Assembly: GCA_003221695.1 (NCBI GenBank)
Contig: QHSX01000040.1
Location: forward strand, 1 to 64,000
DNA: 64,000 bases
Direction: 5' to 3'
Source of the DNA: Candidatus Rokuibacteriota bacterium
Lineage (GTDB): Bacteria > Methylomirabilota > Methylomirabilia > Rokubacteriales > CSP1-6
Part shown: positions 20,783 through 32,461 of the stretch, in pieces
Layout: every line of letters begins with the position of its first letter
Numbering within the stretch: position 1 is the first letter of the stretch
Program-made: the position numbers and the translations under genes
The notes under the pieces: model-generated
Databases searched by the model: none
The model's input: only the letters and a program-made list of their open reading frames with translations
Told to the model about the DNA's origin: nothing

Positions 20783-21723
20783 GGGAAGCGCCCGCCGCGC
20801 CGCGGCTCATCAGCCTCGCCGTCGATCCTGCCGCGGCGGGCACGCGACTCGACCGCTGGCTCGCCGGGCAGCTGCCCGAGCTCTCGCGCGCGCGGCTCCA
20901 GGCGCTCGTCGAGGCCGGCCGCGTTCGCGTCGACGGCGCGGTCCGGAAGGCCGCGGCGCGGCTCGCAGGAGGCGAGCGTGTCGAGGTGGAGGTTCCGCCC
21001 CCAGCCCCCGAGGAGCTCGTCCCGGAACCGGCGGCGCTGTCCGTTCTCTTCGAGGACGCCGACGTCCTCGTTCTCGAGAAGCCCTCCGGCGTGGTCGTCC
21101 ATCCCGGCGCCGGTCACGCGCGGGGCACGCTCGCCGCCGCGCTCCTGGCTCACGCGCCCGAGGTCGCGGGGGTCGGCGGGCCGCGGCGCCCCGGCATCGT
21201 CCACCGCCTGGACAAGGACACCTCCGGCCTGCTGGTCGTCGCCAAGAGCAAGACCGCCTACGATGCGCTCGTGGCCCAGCTCGCGCGACGGACCGTCACG
21301 CGCCGGTATCTCGCGGTCGTCCACGGCCGTGTTCGCGCCGACGAGGGCGTGATCGACCGGCCGATCGGCCGTCACCCGCACGACCGCGTGAGGATGGCGG
21401 TGCGCCCTCCTGGTCAGGGCAAACGGGCAGTGACCCGATACCGGGTGCTCGAGCGCTTCGGAGGCTTCACCCTTCTCGAGGTGAGCCTCGAGACGGGGCG
21501 CACGCATCAGATCCGCGTGCACCTGGCCTCGGTCGGCCACCCGGTCGCCGGTGACGATGTCTACGGCGGCCGGCGCCGCGAGCCACTCCCGACCCCGCTC
21601 GAGGGCCTGGCGCTCCACGCCGCTCGCCTGGCGTTCGTCCACCCGGCGACCGGACGTCCGCTCGAGTTCGCGTCACCGGTGCCGGCTCGCATCGAGCGGC
21701 TCCTGTCTCACCTGCGCGACTGA
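20779..21723 (+). CDS. rluD: RluA/RluD family ribosomal RNA pseudouridine synthase
   Basis: 314 residues from GTG 20779. N-terminal S4 domain (~15-75: TRLDRWLAGQLPELSRARLQ), catalytic domain with the invariant Asp in HRLDKDTSGLLVVAKS (~140-155), GRTHQIRVHLA and ALHAARL. Isomerises specific uridines of 23S rRNA. Which RluA-group member it is cannot be fixed from sequence alone; the S4 domain favours RluD/RluC. Confidence 0.9.
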   Translation: MREAPAAPRLISLAVDPAAAGTRLDRWLAGQLPELSRARLQALVEAGRVRVDGAVRKAAARLAGGERVEVEVPPPAPEELVPEPAALSVLFEDADVLVLEKPSGVVVHPGAGHARGTLAAALLAHAPEVAGVGGPRRPGIVHRLDKDTSGLLVVAKSKTAYDALVAQLARRTVTRRYLAVVHGRVRADEGVIDRPIGRHPHDRVRMAVRPPGQGKRAVTRYRVLERFGGFTLLEVSLETGRTHQIRVHLASVGHPVAGDDVYGGRRREPLPTPLEGLALHAARLAFVHPATGRPLEFASPVPARIERLLSHLRD

Positions 21724-21732
21724 CTAACGTCG

Positions 21733-21754
21733 GGGGGAGCGACGCCGCTCCCCC
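21733..21754 (+). terminator. Hairpin downstream of the lspA-rluD unit
   Basis: Nine perfect base pairs (gggggagcg with cgctccccc) around an acgc loop, 9 nt after the rluD stop. No T-run follows. Similar in style to the hairpin after 5S. Confidence 0.45.
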
Positions 21755-21928
21755 GGACTGCCCCCACCAGTCACCCAGGGCGGCCGCGCCCGCAACCCGA
21801 TTGCGCCGGCTCACTCAGGCTCGCCTCGGGCGTCGGACGCCCTGCGGCTTCGCACTGCCACGCCGGCGCTCGAACGGCAGACCGCGGGCGCACGGGGTGT
21901 TAGGATAAAGGGCACACGTGAGGAGCCC

Positions 21929-23308
21929 ATGGGCCAACTGACCGCCGTCATTCTCGCCGCCGGAGAAGCGAAACGGATGCGCTCTCGACAACCCAAGGTG
22001 CTCCACCCACTCTGCGGTCGCCCGCTGATCGCCTACGCCCTCCGGACGGCACGGGCCGTCGCCGACCGCACCGTCGTCGTCGTCGGACCGAACGCCGCCG
22101 ACGTGCGCGCCACCGCGGGCGACGGCGTCCTTTTCGTCGAGCAGCGCGAGCGGCTCGGCACGGGCCACGCGCTCCAACAGGCGCGCGCGGCGTGCGGCGA
22201 GGGCCCCGTCGTGGTCCTGGCCGCAGACATGCCGCTGGTCTCGAGCGAGACGCTCGAACGCCTCATCGACCACCATCGGGCCACGTCCGCCGCCGCGACG
22301 CTCCTCACCGTGGTCGCGGGCCGCCCGCAGGGCTACGGGCGCATCCTGCGCCAGGGCGGCCGGGTCAAGCGGATCGTCGAGGACCGAGACGCCACCGACG
22401 ACCAGAAGAAGATCACCGAGATCAACGTGAGCGTCTACTGCTTCGACACGCGGCGCCTCTGGAAGGCGCTCGCCGAGGTCCGGCCCGACAACGAGCAGGG
22501 CGAATACTACGTGACGGATGTCATCGGCATCCTCGCCAAGGCGGGCGGCCGGATCGAAGCGGTCGTCGCCCCGGATCCGGTCGAAGGCCTCCAGGTCAAC
22601 GACCGCAAGCAGCTCGCGGCCGTCGCGGCGATCCTGCGCCGCCGCATCCTCGACCGCCTGATGACCGACGGCGTCACCATCGTCGACCCCGCCGCCACCT
22701 ACGTCGAGGACACGGTGGTGATCGGCGCGGACACCACGGTCTACCCGCACGTCGTCATCGAGGGGCCCACCAGCGTCGGCAGCGAATGCGTGATCGGGAG
22801 CGGTTGTCAGATCAGCGGCTCGCGCCTCGCCGACCGCGTGCACCTTCGGCCCTACTGCGTCCTCACCGAGGCGACGGTGGAGGAGGGCGCCCAGCTTGGT
22901 CCCTTCTGCCACCTCCGCCCGCTCTCCCACGTCGGCCCGCGGGCGAAGATCGGCAACTTCGTCGAGATGAAAAAATCCCGCATCGGGCCGGGCTCGAAGG
23001 TGCCCCACCTCTCGTACGTTGGCGACGCGACCGTGGGCGAAGGGGTGAACATCGGCGCCGGCACCATCACGTGCAACTACGACGGCGTCGCGAAGCACGA
23101 AACCCGGATCGGCGACGGCGTGTTCGTCGGGACGAACTCGAGCCTCGTGGCTCCGCTCACGATCGGCGAGGGTGCCTACATCGCCGCCGGCTCGACCATC
23201 ACCAAGGATGTGCCGCCGGGCGCACTCGCGGTCGGCCGCGCCCACCAGATCGTGAAAGAGGGCTGGGCCGCGCGGAAGGCGAAGAAGCGGACCGGGGTGG
23301 AGGACTAG
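21929..23308 (+). CDS. glmU: Bifunctional UDP-GlcNAc pyrophosphorylase / glucosamine-1-phosphate acetyltransferase
   Basis: 459 residues. N-terminal nucleotidyltransferase with VILAAGEAKRMRSRQPKVLH (~6-25) and left-handed beta-helix C-terminal half (~250-440: GSRLADRVHLRPYCVL, MKKSRIGPGSKVPHLSYVGD, GAGTITCNYDG). Makes UDP-GlcNAc for peptidoglycan and lipid A. gaggag ribosome site upstream and TAGGAT box at 21901-21906. glmS follows after 2 bp, so the two UDP-GlcNAc steps are co-expressed. Confidence 0.96.
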   Translation: MGQLTAVILAAGEAKRMRSRQPKVLHPLCGRPLIAYALRTARAVADRTVVVVGPNAADVRATAGDGVLFVEQRERLGTGHALQQARAACGEGPVVVLAADMPLVSSETLERLIDHHRATSAAATLLTVVAGRPQGYGRILRQGGRVKRIVEDRDATDDQKKITEINVSVYCFDTRRLWKALAEVRPDNEQGEYYVTDVIGILAKAGGRIEAVVAPDPVEGLQVNDRKQLAAVAAILRRRILDRLMTDGVTIVDPAATYVEDTVVIGADTTVYPHVVIEGPTSVGSECVIGSGCQISGSRLADRVHLRPYCVLTEATVEEGAQLGPFCHLRPLSHVGPRAKIGNFVEMKKSRIGPGSKVPHLSYVGDATVGEGVNIGAGTITCNYDGVAKHETRIGDGVFVGTNSSLVAPLTIGEGAYIAAGSTITKDVPPGALAVGRAHQIVKEGWAARKAKKRTGVED

Positions 23309-23310
23309 CC

Positions 23311-25149
<1,839 letters not shown>

Positions 25150-25193
25150 CTTCCGGGGAGAAGTCGGAGTCCGCGCTCAGGTACAATCGGCTG

Positions 25194-27350
25194 GTGCTGG
25201 ACCGCGATGCGCTCCTCGCCGAGCTGAATCCGCCGCAGCGCGACGCCGTGACGGCGGGCGACGGGCCCATCCTCGTGCTCGCGGGCGCAGGCAGCGGCAA
25301 GACGCGCGTCATCGCCCACCGGATCGTCTGGCTCTTGGCCGTGCGCGGCGTGCACCCGAAGAACGTCCTCGCGGTCACGTTCACCAACAAGGCGGCGGGC
25401 GAGATGGCGCGGCGGGTGGGGGACCTGCTCGCGCCCGTCGGAATCGCGGCGCCGCTGATCGCGACGTTCCACTCGGCGTGCGTGCGGATCCTCCGCCAAC
25501 ACATCCGCCACATCGGCTACCCGACACACTTCACGATCTACGACGAGGACGACCGTCTCCAGCTCGTGAAGGAGTGCATGCGGGAGCTCGACATGGCCGA
25601 CCGGACGTGGACGCCGGCGTCCCTCGTCCAGCGGATCAGCGCGGCGAAGAACCAGATGGTCTCGCTCGAGGAAGTCGAGCAGGCGGCGCGCGGGCCGCGC
25701 GAGGAGCGGATCGCCACGCTCTTCCGTCGCTATCAAGAGCGGCTCGCCCAGGCGGCCGCCGTGGATTTCGACGATCTACTGCTCCTGACGGTGCGGGTGT
25801 TCGCCGAGGCGCCCGCGGTGCTCGCGTGGTACCGCGGGCTCTGGACGCACGTGCTGGTGGACGAGTACCAGGACACGAACCGCGCCCAGTACCGGATCAT
25901 CCGCCAGCTCACGGGCGAGCACCGGAACGTCTGCGTTGTCGGCGATGCCGACCAGTCGATCTATAGGTGGCGCGGGGCCGACATCCGGAACATCCTCGAC
26001 TTCGAGACGGACTATCCGGGCACGCGGGTCATCCGGCTCGAGCAGAACTATCGCTCCACGAAGCGGATCCTCGCGCTCGCCTCCGCGGTGATCGCCAACA
26101 ACGCCTCGCGGAAGGACAAGGCGCTGTGGACCGAGAACGGCGAGGGCGAGCGCGCCGCGGTCTACCGCGCCTGGGACGAGCACGAGGAGGCCAACTTCGT
26201 CGCGCAGACGATCCTGGCCGCGCGCGGCGCCGGCGCCGCCTGGGACGACGTCGCCGTCTTCTACCGCACGAACGCCCAGTCGCGGGTGCTCGAGGACGCG
26301 CTCCGGCGGGGCGGGATCCCGTACGTGATCGTCGGCGCGGTACGCTTCTACGAGCGGAAGGAGATCAAGGACGCGCTCGCGTACCTCCGGCTCGTCGTGA
26401 ACCCGACGGACGACGTCGCCTTCCGCCGCGCGATCCAGGCGCCCGGCCGCGGCGTCGGCCGCGCCTCGCTGGTCCACCTGGAGGAGCTGGCGGCGCGCGA
26501 GGGGCGGTCGCTCCTCACGCTCGCGGCGGCGCCTCCCGTCGACGTCACCGGCAAGCCCCGGCGCGCGCTCGAGGAGTTCGCCGCGCTCGTGACGCGCCTC
26601 GCGGCCGAGCGGGAGAAGGCGCCGTTGCCGGCGTTCATCGACCTGGTCCTCGACGCGAGCGGCTATCGTGAGGATTTGAAGTCGGAGCGGTCCTCCGAGG
26701 CCGAGGCGCGGCTCGAGAACCTGGAGGAGCTGATCGCCGCGGCCGAGGACTACGCCCGGGTCCAGGAGCCCGCGACGCTCGAGGGCTTCCTCGACGGCGT
26801 CGCGCTCGTGAGTGACGTCGACGAGCTGCCGGACGGCGCGCGCGGCGTCACCCTCATGACGCTCCACTCGGCGAAGGGGCTCGAGTTCCCCGTGGTCTTC
26901 CTCACGGGCATGGAGGAAGGGGTCTTCCCGCACGCCCGCTCGATGGACTCGGTGGACGAGATCGAGGAGGAGCGGCGGCTCTGCTACGTCGGAATCACGC
27001 GCGCGAAGGCACAGCTCTGGATCTCGTACGCCCTCCATCGCCGGATCCACGGTTACGGTCTTGGCGAGCCGTCGCGCTTCCTGCTCGAGATGCCGCCGGA
27101 GCAGCTCGCCCTCCTCGGCGCCGCGGGCCGCGCCGACGCGCGGCCGGCGCCGGAGGCGGAGCCGGGGTTCGCCAACGCGGACGACGACCTGCCCCTCAAG
27201 GTCGGCGCGCGCGTCCGCCACGGCCGCTGGGGCGAGGGGCTCGTGGTCGGCGTCGAGCGGAGCGGGGGTGACACGCTGGTCACGGTCCGCTTCGCCTCCG
27301 TCGGAAGGAAGCAGCTCTCGCTCCAGTACGCGAACCTGGAAGAGCTCTGA
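25194..27350 (+). CDS. pcrA: ATP-dependent DNA helicase, UvrD/PcrA type
   Basis: 718 residues, superfamily 1A helicase. Walker [16 protein letters not shown] (~29-43), [11 protein letters not shown], Walker [10 protein letters not shown] (~220-228), [25 protein letters not shown], and motif VI region [12 protein letters not shown]-terminal Tudor-like tail ([12 protein letters not shown]...) is typical of PcrA. Roles: repair and removing RecA or stalled polymerase. GTG 25194 is chosen because homology ([13 protein letters not shown]) starts there. A TACAAT box ends 6 nt before the GTG. Stop and gatC start overlap (TGATG). Confidence 0.93.
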   Translation: MLDRDALLAELNPPQRDAVTAGDGPILVLAGAGSGKTRVIAHRIVWLLAVRGVHPKNVLAVTFTNKAAGEMARRVGDLLAPVGIAAPLIATFHSACVRILRQHIRHIGYPTHFTIYDEDDRLQLVKECMRELDMADRTWTPASLVQRISAAKNQMVSLEEVEQAARGPREERIATLFRRYQERLAQAAAVDFDDLLLLTVRVFAEAPAVLAWYRGLWTHVLVDEYQDTNRAQYRIIRQLTGEHRNVCVVGDADQSIYRWRGADIRNILDFETDYPGTRVIRLEQNYRSTKRILALASAVIANNASRKDKALWTENGEGERAAVYRAWDEHEEANFVAQTILAARGAGAAWDDVAVFYRTNAQSRVLEDALRRGGIPYVIVGAVRFYERKEIKDALAYLRLVVNPTDDVAFRRAIQAPGRGVGRASLVHLEELAAREGRSLLTLAAAPPVDVTGKPRRALEEFAALVTRLAAEREKAPLPAFIDLVLDASGYREDLKSERSSEAEARLENLEELIAAAEDYARVQEPATLEGFLDGVALVSDVDELPDGARGVTLMTLHSAKGLEFPVVFLTGMEEGVFPHARSMDSVDEIEEERRLCYVGITRAKAQLWISYALHRRIHGYGLGEPSRFLLEMPPEQLALLGAAGRADARPAPEAEPGFANADDDLPLKVGARVRHGRWGEGLVVGVERSGGDTLVTVRFASVGRKQLSLQYANLEEL

Positions 27351-27649
27351 TGCCAGGGATCACCCGAGAGGACGTGCTCCACATCGCGCGGCTCGCGCGG
27401 CTCGAGCTCAGCGACCCCGAGCTCGAGACGATGCGCGCGCAGCTCGACTCGATCCTGACCTACATCGACCGGCTCAAGGTGCTCGACGTCACCGGCGTCG
27501 AGCCGACGTCGCACGCCGTGCCGCTCGTCAACGTGATGCGCGACGACGAGGTCGTGCCGAGCTTTCCTCAGGACGAAATGCTCCGGAACGCGCCCGACCG
27601 CGTCGGCGAGCTCTTCCGAGTCCCGCGGATCCTCGAGGACAGCGCGTGA
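27350..27649 (+). CDS. gatC: Aspartyl/glutamyl-tRNA amidotransferase subunit C
   Basis: 99 residues; [21 protein letters not shown], the [14 protein letters not shown] segment and the C-terminal [10 protein letters not shown] identify GatC, the small subunit that locks GatA to GatB. ATG overlaps the pcrA stop, and the gatA GTG overlaps its own stop. Confidence 0.95.
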   Translation: MPGITREDVLHIARLARLELSDPELETMRAQLDSILTYIDRLKVLDVTGVEPTSHAVPLVNVMRDDEVVPSFPQDEMLRNAPDRVGELFRVPRILEDSA

Positions 27650-29100
27650 TCGGGAGGCCGATCCACGAGCTGACCGAGGCCTATCGCCGGGGCGAGACGA
27701 CGCCGACGGCGGCGACCGAGACCTACCTCGCGAGGATCGCGAAGCTCGACGGCGAGCTCGGGGCCTACCTGACGGTCACACGCGAGCAGGCGCTACGGGC
27801 CGCCGCCGACTCGGACGCGCGCTACCGGGCGGGGAAGGCGCGCGGCCCGCTCGACGGCGCGCCGCTCGCCTACAAGGACGTTCTCTGCACGCGGGGGGTC
27901 GTGACCACGTGCGGCTCCAGGATGCTCGAGGCCTTCGTGCCGCCCTACGATGCGACCGCGATCGAGCGCCTGACCGCCGTGGGGGCGGTGATGCTCGGCA
28001 AGGGCAACATGGACGAGTTCGCCATGGGCTCCTCCACCGAGCACTCGGCGTTCAAGCCGACCCGCAACCCCTGGGATCTCGCGCGTGTCCCGGGCGGCTC
28101 GTCGGGCGGTCCCGCCGCTGCGGTCGCCGCCAGCCTCGCCGCGGGCGGGCTCGGCACCGACACGGGTGGTTCGATCCGACAGCCCGCCGCCTTTTGCGGC
28201 GTCGTGGGGCTCAAGCCGACCTACGGGCGCGTCTCGCGTTATGGGCTCGTCGCGTTCGGCTCCTCGCTCGACCACATTGGCCCGCTCGCGAGGGACGTCA
28301 CCGACGCGGCGCTCCTGCTGCAAGCGATCGCCGGCGCGGACGCGCGCGACGCGACGTGCCTCCCGGCACCTGTGCCGGACTACGCCGCGACACTGGCCCA
28401 GGGTGTGAAGGGGCTCCGGCTGGGGCTCCCCGACGAGTACTTCATCGAGGGTATGGACGCGGAGGTCGAGCGCGCCGTCCGCGCCGCGGTGGACGTTCTG
28501 CGTGGGCTCGGCGCCGCGGTCGAGCGCATCTCGCTCCCGGCCACGCCCCACGCGCTCGCGACCTACTACGTGATCGCTCCGGCGGAGGCCTCGTCGAATC
28601 TGGCGCGCTACGACGGTGTGAAGTACGGTCTGCGCGTCGCCGGAGCGAAGGACCTCGTCGAGATGTCGAGCCGCACGCGTGCGGCGGGCTTCGGCGCCGA
28701 GGTCAAGCGCCGGATCATGCTCGGGACCTACGTCCTCTCGGCCGGATACTACGAGGCGTATTACGGGCGCGCCCAGAAGGTGCGGACCCTCGTGCGCCGC
28801 GACTTCGACGCCGCGTTCGGTCGCGTGGACCTGATCGTGGCGCCCGTGACGCCGAACGTGGCCTTCAAGCACGGGGAGAAAGAAGACCCGCTCGCGATGT
28901 ACCTGAACGACATCTTCGCGGTCCCGGCGGACATGGCGGGGCTCCCCGCGATCTCGGTGCCGTGCGGGTTCAGCGCCGCGGGGCTCCCGATCGGTCTCCA
29001 GTTCATCGGCCGGGCCCTGGACGAGGCGAGCGTCCTGCGCGCCGCCTATGCGTATGAGCAGGCGACGCCGTGGCGCGAGCGGAGGCCGAGCCTGGGATGA
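27646..29100 (+). CDS. gatA: Aspartyl/glutamyl-tRNA amidotransferase subunit A
   Basis: 484 residues, amidase signature family. Catalytic Lys in LAYKDVLC (~70), cis-Ser/Ser in [14 protein letters not shown] (~150) and [16 protein letters not shown] (~169-184). Generates ammonia from glutamine for transamidation of mischarged Glu-tRNA(Gln)/Asp-tRNA(Asn). GTG 27646 overlaps gatC. The 3' end lies in the first copy of a 44-bp tandem repeat. Confidence 0.96.
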   Translation: MIGRPIHELTEAYRRGETTPTAATETYLARIAKLDGELGAYLTVTREQALRAAADSDARYRAGKARGPLDGAPLAYKDVLCTRGVVTTCGSRMLEAFVPPYDATAIERLTAVGAVMLGKGNMDEFAMGSSTEHSAFKPTRNPWDLARVPGGSSGGPAAAVAASLAAGGLGTDTGGSIRQPAAFCGVVGLKPTYGRVSRYGLVAFGSSLDHIGPLARDVTDAALLLQAIAGADARDATCLPAPVPDYAATLAQGVKGLRLGLPDEYFIEGMDAEVERAVRAAVDVLRGLGAAVERISLPATPHALATYYVIAPAEASSNLARYDGVKYGLRVAGAKDLVEMSSRTRAAGFGAEVKRRIMLGTYVLSAGYYEAYYGRAQKVRTLVRRDFDAAFGRVDLIVAPVTPNVAFKHGEKEDPLAMYLNDIFAVPADMAGLPAISVPCGFSAAGLPIGLQFIGRALDEASVLRAAYAYEQATPWRERRPSLG

Positions 29101-29223
29101 GCGGACGGAGCCACACCGCACCTCGGGCAGGCCAGGGCGTATGAGCGACCGGAGCCACACCGCACCTCGGGCAGGCCACGGCGTATGAGCGACCGGAGCC
29201 ACACCGCACCTTGGGCAGGCCAC
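29097..29223 (+). repeat. 44-bp tandem repeat, ~2.9 copies, between gatA and gatB
   Basis: Units begin at 29097, 29141 and 29185 (each ATGAGC...). Copies 1 and 2 differ at a few sites, copies 2 and 3 at about one. Unit core: ggagccacaccgcacc followed by cgggcaggcca. Period 44 is not a multiple of 3, so no continuous peptide is repeated. The first copy includes the gatA stop codon. It separates gatA from gatB in a run of otherwise overlapping genes. Confidence 0.9.
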
Positions 29224-29258
29224 CTACGGTGAAAGCTGGACTCGCGGCGCCCGCTACA

Positions 29259-30698
29259 ATGGAGACCGTCATCGGCCTCGAGGTCCACGCCCAGCTCCTC
29301 ACGCGCTCGAAGATGTTTTGCGGCTGCGCGACGACGTTCGGCGCCGTGCCCAACAGCCAGACGTGCCCGGTCTGCCAGGGGATGCCCGGCGTCCTGCCCG
29401 TGATCAACCGCCGGGCCGTCGAGTTCGGCATCACGACGGCGCTCGCCCTCAACTGTCGCGTGAACCCGACGTGCCGGTTCGCGCGGAAGCACTACTACTA
29501 CCCGGACATGCCGAAGAACTACCAGATCAGCCAGTACGAGGAGCCACTGGCCGAAGACGGCTCGCTCGAAATCGACGTCGATGGGGTGTCGCGCACGATC
29601 GGCATCCAGCGCCTCCACCTCGAGGAAGACGTCGGCAAGCTTCTCCACGAGGGGACGCTCGAGACGGCGCAGGCGAGCCTCGTCGATTACAACCGGTCGG
29701 GCGTTCCGCTCATGGAGACCGTGTCCAAACCTGATATCCGGTCGCCCGAGGAGGCCGCGGCGTACCTCAAGGCCTTCCGCGCCGTGCTGGTCTTCCTCGG
29801 CGTCTCGAACGGCAACATGGAGGAGGGGTCGCTGCGCTGCGACGCGAACGTCTCGCTCCGGCCGCGCGGCTCCCGCGAGCTCGGCACGAAGGTCGAGATC
29901 AAGAACATGAACTCGTTCCGGAGTGTGCGGCTGGCGCTCGAGTTCGAGGTGCGGCGCCAGGCCGAGGCCCTCGCGGCGGGTGAGCGCATCGTGCAGGAGA
30001 CGCGTCTCTGGGACGCCGATCGCGGCCTGACGCGCGCGATGCGCTCGAAGGAGTACGCGCACGACTACCGCTACTTCCCCGAGCCGGACCTCGTCCCCCT
30101 CACGATCGACCGCGCGTGGGTCGCGGGGATCCGTGCCGGCCTGCCGGAGCTGCCGCGCCAGCGGCGTCAGCGCTTCGTCACGCAGTACGGCCTGCCGCCG
30201 TACGATGCGGAGGTCCTCACCCAGAGCCGCGCGCTCGCCGAGTACTTCGAGGCCGCGGTGCGCGAGTTCCCGCAGCCGAAGGTGGTCTCCAACTGGGTCA
30301 TGTCCGAGCTGCTGCGTGTGCTGCCGGCCGACGACGAGCAGGCGATCCGAAACCTCCCGGTGACGCCCGGACGCCTCGGCGGCCTGCTCGCGCTCATCGA
30401 GGACGGGACGATCAGCGGCAAGATCGCGAAGGACGTCTTCGAGAAGATGCTCCGCTCCGGTGAGGACGCGCGCACGATCGTCGGCCGCGAGGGGCTCACG
30501 CAGGTCGCCGATGAAGCGGCGCTCGGCGCCGTCATCGACCAGGTCCTGGCCCAGAGCCCCAAGGCGGTCCTCGACTACAAGCGCGGCAAGACCGCGGCGG
30601 CCAAGGCCCTCGTGGGCCAGGTCATGAAGGCCACACGGGGCAAGGCCAATCCCGGCATGGTCAACCGTCTCCTGGAGGAGAAGCTCTCTAAAATCTGA
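29259..30698 (+). CDS. gatB: Aspartyl/glutamyl-tRNA amidotransferase subunit B
   Basis: 479 residues. [12 protein letters not shown] at the N-terminus, zinc-type cysteines FCGCATTFG...[38 protein letters not shown], and the YqeY-like C-terminal tail domain. Binds the mischarged tRNA and phosphorylates/amidates the aminoacyl group. ATG 29259 starts right at conserved sequence; GTG 29229, adding 10 residues, is an alternative. Confidence 0.96.
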   Translation: METVIGLEVHAQLLTRSKMFCGCATTFGAVPNSQTCPVCQGMPGVLPVINRRAVEFGITTALALNCRVNPTCRFARKHYYYPDMPKNYQISQYEEPLAEDGSLEIDVDGVSRTIGIQRLHLEEDVGKLLHEGTLETAQASLVDYNRSGVPLMETVSKPDIRSPEEAAAYLKAFRAVLVFLGVSNGNMEEGSLRCDANVSLRPRGSRELGTKVEIKNMNSFRSVRLALEFEVRRQAEALAAGERIVQETRLWDADRGLTRAMRSKEYAHDYRYFPEPDLVPLTIDRAWVAGIRAGLPELPRQRRQRFVTQYGLPPYDAEVLTQSRALAEYFEAAVREFPQPKVVSNWVMSELLRVLPADDEQAIRNLPVTPGRLGGLLALIEDGTISGKIAKDVFEKMLRSGEDARTIVGREGLTQVADEAALGAVIDQVLAQSPKAVLDYKRGKTAAAKALVGQVMKATRGKANPGMVNRLLEEKLSKI

Positions 30699-30727
30699 GG
30701 CGGGCCGCTATAATCGAAGTGCCCGCG

Positions 30728-31399
30728 ATGATTGAGCTTCACCGCGTCTCGAAGGTCTATTCGGTCGGGCCCGTGAAGGTCCCCGCGCTGAGCGACGTCT
30801 CCCTTCGCGTCAACAAGGGCGAGTTCGTGGTCCTCACCGGAGCCTCCGGGGCGGGCAAGACGACGCTGCTCCGGCTCCTCTACCGTGATGATCTGCCCTC
30901 CGACGGCGACGTCGAGGTGTTCGGCCACGACCTCGGGGCGCTCAAGCACCGCGACGTGGCCGCGCTCAGGCGCTCGATCGGCGTCGTCTTCCAGGACGCG
31001 AAGCTCCTCCCGGTCCGCACCGTCTACGAGAACGTCGCCTTCGTCCTCCGCGTGTTGGGGACGCCCAAGCGCGAGATCACCCAGCGCGTCTTCGACGCGC
31101 TCCGCGTCGTCGGCCTCTCGTCCCGCGCGCAGGCCTACCCCGCGCAGCTCTCGCAGGGCGAGGCTCAGCGCGCGTCGCTCGCCCGCGCGATCGTGCGCAA
31201 GCCCCCGCTCCTCCTCGCCGACGAGCCGACGGGCAACCTCGACGAGGCGATGGAGGACGAGATCCTGGGCACGCTGCGCGACATCTGGGCCGGTGGCACG
31301 ACGGTCGTGCTCGCGACGCACCAGACGTACCTCGCGCAAGCGCTCCGGCGACGGACGCTCACGCTCCAGAGCGGGCGGCTCGTGAAGGACGAGGGCTGA
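30728..31399 (+). CDS. ftsE: Cell division ATP-binding protein FtsE
   Basis: 223 residues, ABC ATPase. Begins MIELHRVSKVYSVG; Walker A GASGAGKTT (~39-47), Q-loop FQDAKLLP, signature LSQGEAQRASLARAI, Walker B LLLADEPTGNLD. With FtsX it transmits septal signals to peptidoglycan hydrolases. A perfect TATAAT (30709-30714) lies just upstream; GTG 30719 is an alternative start 9 bp earlier. ftsX begins 4 bp after the stop. Confidence 0.94.
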   Translation: MIELHRVSKVYSVGPVKVPALSDVSLRVNKGEFVVLTGASGAGKTTLLRLLYRDDLPSDGDVEVFGHDLGALKHRDVAALRRSIGVVFQDAKLLPVRTVYENVAFVLRVLGTPKREITQRVFDALRVVGLSSRAQAYPAQLSQGEAQRASLARAIVRKPPLLLADEPTGNLDEAMEDEILGTLRDIWAGGTTVVLATHQTYLAQALRRRTLTLQSGRLVKDEG

Positions 31400-31403
31400 C
31401 CGC

Positions 31404-32288
31404 GTGCTCGGGTTCCTGATCGGCGAGGCGCTGCGCGATCTCCGACGGGCCGGGCGCGTGGCCGTCAGCGCGATCGTGCTGATCACCCTGTCGCTCGCGG
31501 CGCTGGGCGGGTTCTGGCTGCTCTCCGCGAATCTCGAGCGCGCGGTGGCGCGGTGGCGCGAGCGCGTGCGCATCATCGTCTACCTCAAGCGCGAGCCCGC
31601 GCCCGCCGAAGCCAAGGCGCTCGTCGAGCAGGTCCAGGCGGTCCCCGGCGTCGCCGGCGTCCTCTACATCGGCAAGGCCGAGGCGCTCGCGTCGCTGAGG
31701 CAGCTCCTCGGCAAGGACGCGAGCGTCGTCGCGCAGCTCCCGGCCAATCCGCTGCCCGCCTCGCTCGAGGTGACGCCCGCGGCGGCCGCGGCCACGCCCG
31801 AGGGCGCCCGCGCCCTGGTCGAGCGCCTGTCCACGCTCCCCGAGGCGGACGAGGTCGCCGGGAGCGGGGATTGGGTCGAGCGGCTCTCGCAGTGGCAGCG
31901 GCTCCTGACGACGATCGGGCTCGGGATCGGTATCGTCCTGGCGGCCGCGGCCTTTCTCACCGTGACGACCGCCACGACGCTGATCCTTCACGCGCGGCGA
32001 GAGGAGACGGAGATCATGCGCCTCGTGGGCGCGACCGAGGCGACGATCTGGCTCCCGCTCCTGCTGCAGGGCACGATGCAGGGCTTGATCGGCGCCGTCC
32101 TGGCACTCGCCGCGCTCGTGGCGACGCACTCCTTGGTGGCGCCGCGCCTCGAGCCGCTCGTGAGCATCACCCTCGGCCTCCCCGACCTCGCGTTCCTGCC
32201 GCCCGTCAACGTCCTTGCGCTGGTGCTCACGGGCGCGCTCCTCGGGGGCATGGGTGGATGGCTCGTGCGGCCTGGGCGTGAGCCATGA
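31404..32288 (+). CDS. ftsX: Cell division protein FtsX
   Basis: 294 residues, GTG start. Four transmembrane helices with a large periplasmic loop after the first (VRIIVYLKREPAPAEAKAL, IGKAEALASL) and the C-terminal FtsX permease domain (ETEIMRLVGATEATIWLP). Partner of FtsE; the periplasmic loop activates the hydrolase activator encoded next. Confidence 0.93.
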   Translation: MLGFLIGEALRDLRRAGRVAVSAIVLITLSLAALGGFWLLSANLERAVARWRERVRIIVYLKREPAPAEAKALVEQVQAVPGVAGVLYIGKAEALASLRQLLGKDASVVAQLPANPLPASLEVTPAAAAATPEGARALVERLSTLPEADEVAGSGDWVERLSQWQRLLTTIGLGIGIVLAAAAFLTVTTATTLILHARREETEIMRLVGATEATIWLPLLLQGTMQGLIGAVLALAALVATHSLVAPRLEPLVSITLGLPDLAFLPPVNVLALVLTGALLGGMGGWLVRPGREP

Positions 32289-32461
32289 GCCGCGACGAGC
32301 ACGAGAGGACGCTGGGGCAGGGGCCGGGGCCCTTCGTCGACCCCGACCGAACAGGGGGGAGGGGCGAGACTCCCTCCTCGACCGCGCTAGCTACCGATCC
32401 GTTGTGTCTAGTGATTCAGCAACGCGCCCGAGCAACGCCCAGAAGCTACGGGTCTCGGAGG

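Noticed and set aside
29097-29223. CRISPR-like array
   Set aside because: The 44-bp units are contiguous without spacers and number fewer than three.
29255-29260. TACAAT before gatB as a leaderless promoter
   Set aside because: It overlaps the ATG and a start site 7 nt later would fall inside the conserved gatB N-terminus, where no alternative start exists.
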